64,000 bases of DNA. Source: Ambrosia x helenae. Its lineage: Eukaryota; Streptophyta; Magnoliopsida; Asterales; Asteraceae. Shown here piece by piece: positions 1 to 10,302 of the stretch. The stretch is from positions 10,137,173 through 10,201,172 of the forward strand of contig CM061234.1 of NCBI GenBank assembly GCA_030844895.1, read 5' to 3'. The notes beneath the pieces are model-generated. The model worked only from the letters and a program-made list of their open reading frames with translations. It was not told the DNA's origin and did no database searches. Each line of letters starts with the position of its first letter. Position 1 is the stretch's first letter. The position numbers were made by a program, and so were the translations under genes.

Positions 1-466
1 GTATGAAAAAAATAATATGCACATATTGCTAATGTTGATTATTTAAATAGGGTACTATAATTGAAGTTATCAGTAACAAACGTGATAAAGCATTCTTAGA
101 GCCCGGTCTTGTGTTGCAGTTTGTTACCGCGTGACAAATTATTTTTCTGTCAAAGCAAGGATGAACCATAATGTTTAACAACATTATCATATTTTAAGAA
201 TCACCAAAGCTGATATGTAGATTTCGAGTGCCCTGTTTGGTTTTTTAAATCATTGCATTTGATTTATGTGAATTTTTCATTATTGGGCGGAACAATATAT
301 AACACCAAATTTAATTTTACAATTTTGAGTTTTACTTGATCATGAAATGATGTTATGATTCACCATCCATATTAATAATAAATCCATATTATATTTCATC
401 TAGTTAGTATTTAAAACATAAAATGCAATAATCATTTGTACATAAGGCATTCTTTTTTTGTACATG

Positions 467-1261
467 TCAATCCACACATCGGTATTACTATGACAAACAC
501 CGACACGTCGACAAAAATGAGTCGATCGTCATGGTATATTCGAATGTTTTTAAAATATAATAGTTTTAAAGTTATGATAGAATTAAATAAAAGAAATTAT
601 AATTTTGTAGGGGATGGGAGGGGAGGGGAGGGGAGGAAAATGTAATTACAAACTAAAAATTAGGGAATTAAAGTGTAAATAAGATAGGGTATTAAAGTGC
701 AAATAATGTATGAATGACTATTTTACCCTCATTTTAGGGTTGTTAATAAAAAATTAGTTCTTAACTTTTGGGTATCTTAAAATACCTCTCCCTCATGCAT
801 TATAATAGAGTATAGATTAGAATGAGAAAAATAAAACTGGTCATTCATATTGGGTTTAAAGCATAAAACCTAGTTCAATCTAGGTTTTAATTACATAAAG
901 ATAGCAGGTAGACGGATATTGATATTTCAATCCACACATCGGTATTACTATGACAAACACCGACACGTCGACAAAAATGAGTCGGTCGTCATGATATATT
1001 CGAATGTTTTAAAAATATAATAGTTTTAAAGTTATGATACAATTAAATAAAAGAAATTATAATTTTGTAGGGGAGGGGAGGAAAATGTAATTACTAACTA
1101 AAAATTAGGGAATTAAAGTGTAAATAAGATAGGGTATTAAAATGCAAATAATGTATAAATGACTATTTTACCCTCATTTTAGGGTTATTAATGAAAAATT
1201 AGTTCTTAACTTTTGGGTATCTTAAAATACCCCTCCCTAATGCATTATAATATAGTATAGA
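467..1261 (-). mobile_element. Tandem pair of Helitron 5'-end segments
   Basis: Two nearly identical segments, about 467-817 and 927-1261, are offset by 460 bases. Read on the minus strand, each begins with TCTATACT followed by an AT-rich stretch and a GGGAGGGGTATTTTAAG-like block. This is the same kind of 5' end seen in the better preserved Helitrons at 26101-29389 and 58742. No 3' hairpin with CTAG end was found for either copy, so both look like duplicated, truncated ends. The first copy carries a G-rich run (609-638) that is shortened in the second. No gene is seen in 1-1384. Confidence 0.5.
609..638 (+). repeat. G-rich run, possible G-quadruplex
   Basis: Four or more runs of three to four G separated by one or two bases lie in otherwise AT-rich DNA. 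The matching place in the neighbouring repeat copy (about 1069-1086) has a shorter version. Confidence 0.4.
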
Positions 1262-1364
1262 TAATAATTTTGTTAGACTTTAAGTGATATTTACATTAAT
1301 GCCCCTTGTTCACATTGGTTTCTTGGTTCTCACCTTAAAGTTGGTTCTCGTATGATCCCTACCC

Positions 1365-1384
1365 TATATATATATATATATATA
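1365..1384. repeat. (TA)n microsatellite, left flank of 8-kb element
   Basis: Alternating TA. The sequence just left of it (ATCCCTACCC) resembles the right end of the fold-back element at 40111-40120. The tract may therefore be shared by two adjacent elements that both prefer (TA)n. Confidence 0.7.
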
Positions 1385-1853
1385 GTGTTAGTATCTATAG
1401 GAAACCATAGTTATGTAGTAAACCATGAAAACCCAAGGTGTGGCTAGAATCAAGCCACATCATCACAATCCACAACCAATTTAATAATAACATAAGGGTA
1501 GTGAAGTAATTTTACCTCTATCATCTTTTGACAATCTCTAGGATATCTCCATTAAGTACAAGAGAAGGTTTGTACCCCTCCATATTCAAGATATCACTCA
1601 CTCTCTCTCTACACCTTCTACAAACTCACTTTTCTTTCTCTCTCTCTTTCTCTCTCTACAAAACTTCTGAAAAACTTTAAAACCACACGAAACTTCAAAC
1701 ACCTATAGATCTGAAAACAGATCCGGGTTCAAGCTGGTGGTTCAACAGGGGGAGCATCATCACAGATCTGAACAGATCCGGGTTCAAGCCGGTGATAACT
1801 CTCACTTTGGAGTGTAGCAGGTTCGACCCAGAAAAGGGTCAGGGTCGGGTCGG

Positions 1854-2039
1854 GTGATGAAGGTGGAGCTTGGTGGCAAGAGGAAAGAGGTAGTGGTGGA
1901 GGAGACGGTTACCACAGTGGTGGCCGGTGGTTCAGGTGATCAAGAAATAGATGAAGTAAATAAAGCAATAATGCAAATGATTGAAGAGTTGCTTAACTGG
2001 AATTCAACTCCACCTTCACTTTGTATAGTCAATGCTTAG
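1854..2039 (+). CDS. Short ORF inside the (TA)n element, unknown
   Basis: This is a 61-residue reading frame starting MMKVELGGKRKEVVVEE, with a Val/Glu/Thr-rich first half and a short acidic helix-like stretch (EIDEVNKAIMQMIEELL). It follows a CT-rich, leader-like stretch (1601-1665) and two copies of an AGATCTGAA/CAGATCCGGGTTCAAG phrase (1707-1787). I do not recognise the protein. The upstream leader suggests a captured 5' end of a host gene or a real small transcript of the element. It could also be chance. Confidence 0.25.
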   Translation: MMKVELGGKRKEVVVEETVTTVVAGGSGDQEIDEVNKAIMQMIEELLNWNSTPPSLCIVNA

Positions 2040-2300
2040 CCACCGGTTTGTATAATATTATCTCTCACAAACAAGCATTCTTAGGGATTTTTAAAGAAAT
2101 TTTCTTTTCTTTTCTTTATCTTATTATCTTGATAAAATAATATTATGTTTATTTCAAGTCCAAATAAAATGTAAATAGAAAAGAAGAAACAATGTGTCAT
2201 GTAATGTCGTTTGTCATGGTGAGCTCATTAATTTTTCTTGTTTATTTTGTTGTTTTTGTGTTTTTAGATATAGAAATAATATAGAATGTTGTACCATATA

Positions 2301-2473
2301 ATGTCTTTTGTGTATTGTATATATGCACTCCAAGTGTTTGATGAAATGCCTGACTGGGTTAACATGTGTTACTTCTGTTAAAAGGTAATTATAATGTCTT
2401 TTGTGTATTGTATATATGCACTCCAAGTGTTTGATGAAATGCCTGACTGGGTTAACATGTGTTACTTCTGTTA
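2301..2473 (+). repeat. Tandem duplication, ~80-bp unit
   Basis: The stretch beginning ATGTCTTTTGTGTATTG at 2301 and ending ACATGTGTTACTTCTGTTA at 2380 is repeated almost exactly at 2394-2473 (period 93). Each copy ends with one TAACATGTGTTA motif. Confidence 0.85.
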
Positions 2474-3140
2474 GTATGTTAGAAGTTAAGTTTTTTTTGT
2501 ATTCTTTACGTTTGAGTAGTGTTTTTTGTTTGACACGCATCTTTTCTGTTCTTGTAACTGAATTTTTTTTACATTAAAGAGTTTGTTTGGGGGATGTTTT
2601 TGTTTGACTTATATGGACCATAAACGTCTAAATATAGTATGTTTTATTAGAATTTTGTTTCTTACACCCCAGTAAACAACAAACATATGCTTCAGTAAAT
2701 TCTTTTGGGGTGTGTTTTATTACTTGCAGCTACTACATGATATTATTGTGTTTTTTCGAATTAACATGTGTTAACTTTCCTGTATGGTTATCTTTTAGTA
2801 TCACAGATGATGATTTGAGTAACAGTTGATACCACTAGAATTTCGAATTAACAAGTGTTAACACAGTTTTCTTAAGTCAGTATATTAATATTTATTTTAG
2901 TTAACTATTTATTATAAAATGGTACTAAAACGCGAAAGAATTTTAGGGGTCTGTGCCGGGTTGTTACATTTTTGTTAATGTAAACTTTGTAAAGTTTTAT
3001 CCCTTTTTCATCTTGACTTTGCTTCTAGGCATGTTGACTTAGGCAGACAACACATGTTACCCTCTTATGCAAAGGGTAACAAGTGTTACACATTTATCCC
3101 CAGTTAACACATGTTCACATTTGGGCCCCGACTAACATGT
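2355..3140. repeat. TAACACATGTTA motif array, left part
   Basis: The 12-mer TAACACATGTTA, its complement TAACATGTGTTA and close variants recur about eight times here (near 2359, 2452, 2764, 2850, 3050, 3078, 3104 and 3132). They are spaced irregularly in AT-rich DNA. The array continues on the far side of the nested copia. The core ACATGT is palindromic. Confidence 0.7.
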
Positions 3141-3241
3141 GTTACTCCTGTTTAGTATGTTAGATGATGAGTTGGTCACACCGGTTAATATCTCATCTAT
3201 TGTTTTGCAGTTGATAATGAAGACCCCCCACTGGTTAACAT

Positions 3242-3451
3242 TAAAAGCAATTGTGGTGTAAATTTCTGAATGAGTTTCATTGCTGAACAAAACCCCTTAA
3301 ATAGGGAAAATTACATCCGAAAATAAGGAAACAGATAAAGAGATTTACATGCCAGCTATACATACTAAACATACACCAAATCAATAACAATAGTCAACTA
3401 TAATCACAATAAATCAGCCTAGAATATCGGCTGCTGATGTGCTTGCTAAGA
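3242..3451 (-). repeat. 3' LTR of copia element
   Basis: 210 bp, identical to 7829-8038. It ends TCTTAGC...GCTTTTA on the minus strand rather than the usual TG...CA. A TATA-like CTATTTAAGG lies near 3296-3305. The end of the polyprotein ORF (stop at 3446-3448) reaches a few bases into this LTR. Confidence 0.93.
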
Positions 3452-6400
3452 CACCCCCTCAGGTTGAGCGGGCGGTGGACAGACGCTCAAGCTGGAGCGA
3501 AATGACTGAAACAATTGTCTCGAGATTCCCTTGGTGAATATATCCGCGTATTGTAATGAGGATGGAACATGAAGAACACGAATGTGACCAACCCGGACTT
3601 TATCACGAACAAAATGTATATCAATCTCGATGTGCTTCGTCCTTTGATGCTGGACTGGATTATTAGAAAGATAAACCGCAGAAACATTGTCGCAGTACAC
3701 AACAGATGCATGAGTAAGAGGCGTGTGCAGTTCAAGGAGAAGATTACGTAACCAGGTGGCCTCAGCTACAGCATTTGCAACTCCCCTGTATTCGGCTTCA
3801 GCACTGGAACGTGAGACAGTGGGCTGCCGTTTGGACGACCATGAAATTAAATTATCACCTAGAAACACACAATATCCCGATGTTGATCGACGGGAGTCTG
3901 GGCAACCACCCCAGTCAGCATCAGAGTAGGCAACCAATGAATGTGACGCGGATTTGATGATACGTATACCATATTCAATGGTGCCTTGAATGTAGCGTAT
4001 GATCCTCTTCATAAAAGAAAAATGAGAATCCCGAGGTTCATGCATAAACAAGCATACCTGCTGAACCGCATAGGAAATGTCGGGTCTCGTGAATGTAAGG
4101 TATTGCAATGCTCCGGCGAGGCTTCGGTATAAAGTAGGATCCGCAAACAACGGGCCATCAGTACTGCTTAGTTTGGCTGAGAGGTCTACGGGTGTCGTAC
4201 AAGGTTTGCAACCTGACATGGAGGCCCGAGATATTATATCCTTAGCATACTGGGCTTGAGAGAGAAAGATACCCTGGGAATGTTGAGAGACTTTGATGCC
4301 CAAGAAGTGATGTAAACGGCCCAAATCCGTCATAGCAAACTCCCGTGACAAAGTTGCAATGATGTCCCGCAAAAGTTTGTCATTTGACGCGGTGAGAATG
4401 ATGTCGTCGACATATAATAATAAATACGCCATGTTGGACGAATCCTGATTAAAGACAAATAATGAGTTGTCGCAGGCACTGCTATGAAACCCATGAGAGG
4501 TAATGTAGTTAGCAAAGCGGGTGTACCATGCTCTCGGAGCCTGCTTAAGTCCATAAAGGGACTTTTTGAGACGACATACAAAATTGGGTGCTCGTCTATC
4601 ATAGAAACCCGGAGGTTGATGCATAAAGACGGTTTCATGGAGATCCCCGTGTAAAAAGGCATTCTTGACGTCCAACTGGTGTATAGGCCACGAGCGTGAG
4701 ACTGCGAGAGAAAGAACTGTGCGAATAGTAGCCGGTTTGACAACCGGACTGAAAGTGTCCTCGCAGTCGATGCCCACCGTCTGTGAGTTTCCATTAACAA
4801 CCAACCTAGCCTTGTATCGTTCAAGTGATCCATCTGCCTTAAACTTATGACGGAAAAGCCACATGCATCGAATAACGGGGCGATCCGCAGGGCGAGGAAC
4901 TAATTCCCACGTTTCGTTATCCTGTAAAGCAGTAAATTCGGCTTGCATAGCATTTAACCAATTAGGATCGGATAGGGCTTTGGCATAAGTGGTAGGTATG
5001 GGTGAGATGCTAGTGGTTGAGAAAGCCGATGGTGTTGTGGATCGAGATTTGGAACGGGTGGTCATGGGATGGGAGTTGGCTGGTGGGGCGTTTGTAGTGG
5101 GCTGAGGGATGTTGGGGCCGGTTGTAGAAGTGTGGGCTGGTTGGTTTGGGACAGGTGGTTGGACTGTTTGATTTGGGCCGGTGGTGGTTTGAGCAGGTGC
5201 GGTAGGGCCGGTTGTGTGTGACGGGGCAGCGGGTGGTTTTGGGCGTCTGCTGTATGTGTAAGGGTAGGGAGCCGTAACAGCGGGCTTGGGGGTAGGTTGT
5301 TGAAAGGTAAAGCCTGGAGGGACGGTGTCATCCAAAAAATTGTAGGCAGTGGGTTGGTGTGGGATGGTGTAAGGGAACACATTCTCGTCAAAGGTTACGT
5401 GGCGAGAGATGTGTACCTTGCCCGTTGTAGGATCAAAGCATCTATATCCACGAAAGTCGGGTGGATACCCGAGGAAGATGCATCTGATGGAACGAGCATG
5501 TAATTTGTGGGGTTGAGTTGCGGAGGTGTTTGGGTAACATGCACACCCGAATACCCGTAGGTGTTCGTACTCGGGATGGCGTAGGTAAAGGGCAAAGGTA
5601 GGAGTGTAAAAATTGAGACGTTTGGTCGGTAAGATGTTGTGCAAGTATATGGCCGTGTGCAAGGCTTCCACCCAAAAAGAAGGAGGAAGGTTGGCATGTA
5701 GTAGCAGAGCACGGATGATGTCGTTGAGACGACGAATCATTCGTTCTGCCCGACCGTTTTGGCTAGAGGTTTGGGGGCAGGCAAAGCGAAACAATAGACC
5801 ATGTTGGTCTGCGAACGCTTTAAAGTTTAAATTGTCAAATTCACCCCCTAGGTCGCATTGAAAAGTTTTGATTTTGCGGTGAAATTGAGTTTCTATTAAC
5901 CGGTGAAATTTGGCAAAAGTGGGGAATGTGTCAGACTTATATTTAAGTGGATACACCCACACAAAGTGTGAGAAATTATCAATGAGGACCATGTAATATT
6001 TGTATCCTGTTTTACTCGTGATAGGAGATGTCCATAAGTCGCAATGGATTATATCAAACGGGGCAAATGTAAAGGTATTGGATGAATGAAAAGGCAAACG
6101 TTTACTATTAGAAATTTGACAAGAATTGCAAACATGCGAGTTATTACTCTTATTACAATTGAAATTGAAAGTACGACTTAAAATTTCTAAAACTTGAGCC
6201 CCTGGATGTCCTAGGCGATCATGCCAAGGGAGATTTATTGTGGCAATAAAAGTGGCTTGAGGAGGCAGTTGCGGCTGAGTGAAAGGATAAAGGTCTCCAG
6301 TGCTGTTATGACGGGACAGCAGCTTCCTAGTTTTGAGATCCTTCAAGGAAAAACCAAAAGGGTCAAACTCAACAGAAACTTGATTATCACGAGTAAAACG

Positions 6401-7741
6401 CCTGACAGAAATAAGATTTTTAATAACTTGTGGGCTGTATAGGACATTGGGTAGGATATAGGTTCGGTTTGGTAGGTGGTGAAAACCCGTGCCCGATCCG
6501 TGGATTGATAAAAAATTGCCATTGCCTACCAAAAGTTTACTACAAACAGGACGAGAATGTGGGATTAGTAACTTACCTTGCTCATGAGTTACATGAGATT
6601 CTGCCCCGGTATCCATAATGTCCGAAGCCCAAGATGAAGATGGTTGATTCATCTGCATGTTGTTAAATGCGGCACTAAGGTCGGAAGGACTCAGTGCGTT
6701 GTAGACACCCTGTGGCGAGGGGCTGAAGCCACTGTACTGCTGCTGCTGTGGAAAACTGGAGAAGTGGGCCTGCTGGGCCTGCTGCTGATTTTGCGGCTGC
6801 TGAGTTTGGCTGCTATTGGGCTTCCAGGTCTGCTGGGTTGGGTACTGGCATGGTGGGGGTGTCCACCAGGCCCAAGACGGAAAACCAGGCTGAGATGAGT
6901 TGCTGGGCTGCTGCTGCTGTTGTCCAGACCAGGAGGAATAGGGCTGCCGGGTAGCATTTCCGCGGCCTCTGCCACCGCGGCGATTCCAGGACCCACGGCC
7001 CCGTCCTCGACCACGAGAAGAAGAGGTGTCAGAAGGCTGAACCGACTGGTTACCTGCCGTGTTTGATTGAGCAGAAGGTGCGACCAGAACTGTGGACTGA
7101 GAGCCTTTTTGAGCATCAAGTCGTATGACTTCATCATTGAGCATAGTCACGACCTGATCCCAGTCTACACCGCTTTGATTGATGAGGGCAGCAGTGGTGT
7201 TAAACTCAGCTGGGAGGCCCCGTACCAGTTGTAAAACAAGTCTGGATTCGGTAACGGGAACATCGACATCAGCCAATTGGTTTGCAAGATCGGTAAGTTG
7301 CTGACAATAATCTTCAACCGAAGAACATGCCGATAAAGACAAGTTGCAGAACTTGGTTTCCAGCGATGCAGCACGGGCCTTTTTATTGCTAAGATAGATC
7401 TTCTCGAGTTTGCACCATGCCGCGTGAGCCGTAGCAACACTACCGGTCATGGCACGTTTGAAAATTCCGTCTGACAAGGTGCTGAATATCCATTGAAGGA
7501 CAAGCGCATCAATCTCTTTCCATGATTCGTATTCTGCCGAAGAGGATGCTGGAGGAGCGGTACCATCGATGTGATCCGTCACCTTGTAGGCAACGGCATG
7601 TAATCGGAACAACCTGACCTATTGAGTGTATGTGACATTGGTACCGTCCAGGGTTCGGATTTTACTCTGAATATTAGTTACAGAGTATGCAGGGTGAAGG
7701 GATGGGTTTTTCGCAGGCTGTTCAATGGAGTCCTTTGTCAT
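3446..7741 (-). pseudogene. copia gag-pol polyprotein, one nonsense codon
   Basis: The frame opens at ATG 7741 (MTKDSIEQ). After 40 codons an in-frame TAG at 7619-7621 breaks it, and it then stays open for about 1,390 codons to 3446. Counting residues from 7612: a gag helical domain (~30-165), an Arg-Gly-rich box (~200-218) and a Gln/Pro-rich stretch (~220-300) where a zinc knuckle is usually found; protease DTGA (~334); integrase zinc site (H464, H469, C495, C498) and catalytic D525, D587, E623; reverse transcriptase with YVDD (~1067); RNase H with DADWGG and SSAEAEYR. The rest of pol has no other break. The family copies RNA into DNA in cytoplasmic particles and integrates it in the nucleus. 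The nonsense codon should stop full-length translation of this copy. Confidence 0.92.
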
Positions 7742-7816
7742 CGTGATGACAGAGATCGGACGTGTCCGATGAGGAAGAAAGAAAATAGGGGCGGCGGAAG
7801 AAAGGTAATCAGAATT

Positions 7817-7828
7817 GCTCTGATACCA
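7817..7828 (-). other. Primer-binding site (initiator Met tRNA)
   Basis: Minus-strand TGGTATCAGAGC lies directly inside the 5' LTR. It matches the 3' end of plant initiator methionine tRNA, the standard primer for copia reverse transcription. Confidence 0.9.
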
Positions 7829-8038
7829 TAAAAGCAATTGTGGTGTAAATTTCTGAATGAGTTTCATTGCTGAACAAAACCCCTTAAATAGGGAAAATTA
7901 CATCCGAAAATAAGGAAACAGATAAAGAGATTTACATGCCAGCTATACATACTAAACATACACCAAATCAATAACAATAGTCAACTATAATCACAATAAA
8001 TCAGCCTAGAATATCGGCTGCTGATGTGCTTGCTAAGA
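7829..8038 (-). repeat. 5' LTR of copia element
   Basis: 210 bp, identical to the other LTR. CTATTTAAGG on the minus strand, near 7882-7892, is a candidate TATA box for the genomic transcript. The AACAT target duplication follows at 8039-8043. Confidence 0.93.
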
Positions 8039-8970
8039 AACATATGTTAACATACGAAGTCGAAGGAAGCCGAGAAAAATATGTAAAGAAACTTTTTAAT
8101 AACGTTTTCTTTTTTGTACTCAATGTATAGAGTTACAAGATTTATTTTGTTAAAGTGGTCAATAGTTTGTAATGATACTTTGTAATAACGTGTGTTAATA
8201 GTTTGTGTGCTTTTATTTCTCAGTAAATTTATGAAGTGAAAACTATAAGGGTAAGCAAGACAAAAAAAAGGCTGACAAAATAAACATAAGTTTAACATAT
8301 GTTACCAAATAACACATGTTAACCTCTTATGCAACATTCACACATGTTAACCTTCCATGCAGTTCATTTGAATGTCATGGGTAGGTTTTTGTGTGGTTCA
8401 ATAGTTTGTAATGATACTTTGTAATAACGTGTATTAATAGTTTGTATATTTTATTTCTCAGTAAACTTATGAAGTAAAAACTATAGTGGTAACCAAGACA
8501 AAAAAAAGGGCTGACATAAAATACAAGTTTAATAAATGTTACCAAATAACACATGTTAACCTCTCATGCAACATTAACACATGTTACCCTTTACATGCAG
8601 TTCATATGAATGTCTTGGGTAGGTTTATCTCTTGTTCAATAGTTTGTAATGATACTTTGTAATAACACGTGTTACCAAATAACATGTGTTAACCTATTAT
8701 GACAAGTCTTAATAATGTGTGTTAATAGTTTGTATGCTATGTTTACTTATTTCTTTTGTAAACTTATGAATTGAAAACAGGAGTGGTAAAAAGGACAAAA
8801 AGGTTGACAAATGATACAGGTTTAACATATGTTACCACACCACTCATACTAACAAATGTTAGATCTTCTGATGGGTATATGGGGGCAACAGGTTTAACTT
8901 TATCATATTAGATAACACATGTTAGCCCTTTATGACCAACTAACACATGTTACCCTCGTATGCAACATTA
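8039..8970. repeat. TAACACATGTTA motif array, right part
   Basis: At least a dozen further copies of TAACACATGTTA or close variants (near 8040, 8291, 8309, 8340, 8548, 8574, 8665, 8682, 8822, 8911 and 8941). Longer blocks repeat too: AATAGTTTGTAATGATACTT occurs at about 8160, 8400 and 8638, followed each time by an AAACTTATGAA...GACAAAAAAAGG phrase. Confidence 0.7.
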
Positions 8971-9014
8971 ACACATTATTTGTACTTGCCCCATTATATT
9001 ACTATTTTCTTAAA

Positions 9015-9300
9015 CAAAAAGTAGGAGAGAGGGTGTGACATGACCCATTATAATAATATTTTTAAACAAAAAGTAGGAGAGAGGAGAGAGATGGTGTGAC
9101 ATGACTCATTATAATAATATTTTCTTAAACAAAAAGTAGGAGAGAGGAGAGAGATGGTGATGTTGACTTTAAAAAGGTAGGAGAGAGGGTGTGACATGAC
9201 TTTGAAAAAGTAGGAGAGAGGTTGTGACATGACCCTAAAGTAACTTTACCAAACTACCCTTATTTGTACTTGCCCCATTATAATATTATTTTCTTACACA
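9015..9300 (+). repeat. GTAGGAGAGAGG short repeats
   Basis: The phrase AAAAAGTAGGAGAGAGG, with GTGTGACATGAC nearby, occurs five times, separated by TTATAATAATATTTTCTTAAAC spacers. A single AGTAGGAGAGAGG is kept at the same relative place (45378) in the related element at 42083-45610. Confidence 0.75.
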
Positions 9301-9406
9301 AAAAGTCTCCATATTTAATCCTAACCCTTGATCAAATACAATGGATGGCTAGGATAGGGTTTCCAAGGTTTACCATCTAACAATGGGTTTCCACATTATC
9401 CACACC

Positions 9407-9410
<4 letters not shown>

Positions 9411-9466
<56 letters not shown>
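9411..9466. repeat. (TA)n microsatellite, right flank of 8-kb element
   Basis: About 28 TA units directly follow the end sequence TCCACACCCTC. Confidence 0.9.
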
Positions 9467-9469
<3 letters not shown>

Positions 9470-10302
9470 TTAATTGGATTTTTTTATTGATCTTGACAGT
9501 GACCAACGGTCCTTTCAATGTTTCTTTTTTGAAATCAACAATGGGCAAAGCGTTATGTATATCACGGGGGGAAATTTGTCCCATAGCGCCTCTATAGGGG
9601 CGGTGTTCCCGACGCTATAGGGCTTTATAACGCCCCATATCAAGCTCACTATGGAAGGACTTATAGAAACATAATTCAAGTGTCATTTAAATATAGATGT
9701 TAAAATGTTAAATTCTATATTATGAAAAATATTTGCAACAATTTTTCACCTTTTTTTCTGTTATGTTGAGATCTCTATTGTCAAACCCGGCCTACTCAGG
9801 CGCGCCTATGCCCATTTTTAGACCCAACGCAGCCTTCTCGCTTAGCTTCAAAAGTCCTACTTTCAAGCCCTGAGATGCATTTTTCAGGCCAAGTTCCGAT
9901 GGAATTCCGGCAAAGAATCGTCTGAACAGGTCTAAAACAATTATACCAGTCCTAAACAACTCTATAATCAACCTAATTTAACCCTAAAGAAGCTTAAAAC
10001 ATGTTTAAAACCTCTAAAACTGTATTTTTGTACCGTTTGTCTCACTTAAAAAAGCTCTTGCTTTTTAAGCGCCTTGCACTTAGGCCCAAGGCTCACCCTT
10101 TGCGCCTTTAATAACTATCGTTGAGATGCAAGTTCAAATTATGAAAGGATGTTTAACGCTATCCACATGAATAACATGTGGTAAATATTGAAGCATGAAT
10201 CAGTACAAGTATGGTTGGTATGGATATTGAAGCATAAATCTTCCAATTACAGTCTCTAAAAGAACCACAACCATACCAAACCACCTTCTGCAAATCCATA
10301 AC
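9467..10302. other. Intergenic stretch with old transposon ends
   Basis: No gene is seen. At about 9580-9650 a GCGCCTCTATAGGGGCGGTGTTCCCGACGCTATAGGG block shares GGTGTTCCCGACGCTAT with 46793-46810, so it is probably a relic end of the same Harbinger-like family. Around 9780-9860 and 10050-10110 are GC-rich AGGCGCGCCT / AGCGCCTTGC phrases typical of decayed repeats. The last ~100 bases should hold the promoter and leader of the glycosyltransferase gene. Confidence 0.4.

Larger units (their letters stand above)
3242..8038 (-). mobile_element. Ty1/copia LTR retrotransposon, young copy
   Basis: A complete copia-type element on the minus strand. The LTRs at 3242-3451 and 7829-8038 are 210 bp each and I find no difference between them. 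A 5-bp target duplication AACAT flanks it (3237-3241 and 8039-8043). Order from the 5' LTR: methionine-tRNA primer site (7817-7828), gag-protease-integrase-RT-RNase H in one frame, polypurine tract next to the 3' LTR. This gene order (integrase before RT) defines copia. LTR identity implies recent insertion. It landed inside a TTAACATATGTTAA-like site of the motif array. Confidence 0.95.
1385..9410 (+). mobile_element. (TA)n-bounded DNA element with nested copia
   Basis: The left end, just inside a (TA)n tract, reads GTGTTAG...GGAAACC...GTAAACCATGAAAACCC. The reverse complement of the right end reads GTGTGGATAATGTGGAAACCC...GGTAAACCTTGGAAACCC. These are imperfect terminal inverted repeats of about 50 bases. 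The element is about 3.2 kb without the nested copia, close to the 3.5 kb of the related element at 42083-45610. Inside are a CT-rich leader-like stretch (1601-1665), a short ORF, arrays of TAACACATGTTA motifs and a GA-rich repeat near the right end. No transposase is visible, so it is non-autonomous. Elements that target (TA)n are known among plant MULE-like and MITE groups; membership here is inference. Confidence 0.55.

Noticed and set aside
436..645. 69-codon open frame in the left-hand repeat
   Set aside because: It lies across a Helitron-type repeat, its second copy is not conserved as a frame, and it resembles no protein.
2355..8970. TAACACATGTTA clusters as a CRISPR-like array
   Set aside because: Spacing is irregular, the units are in both orientations, and the context is a plant transposon with no cas genes.
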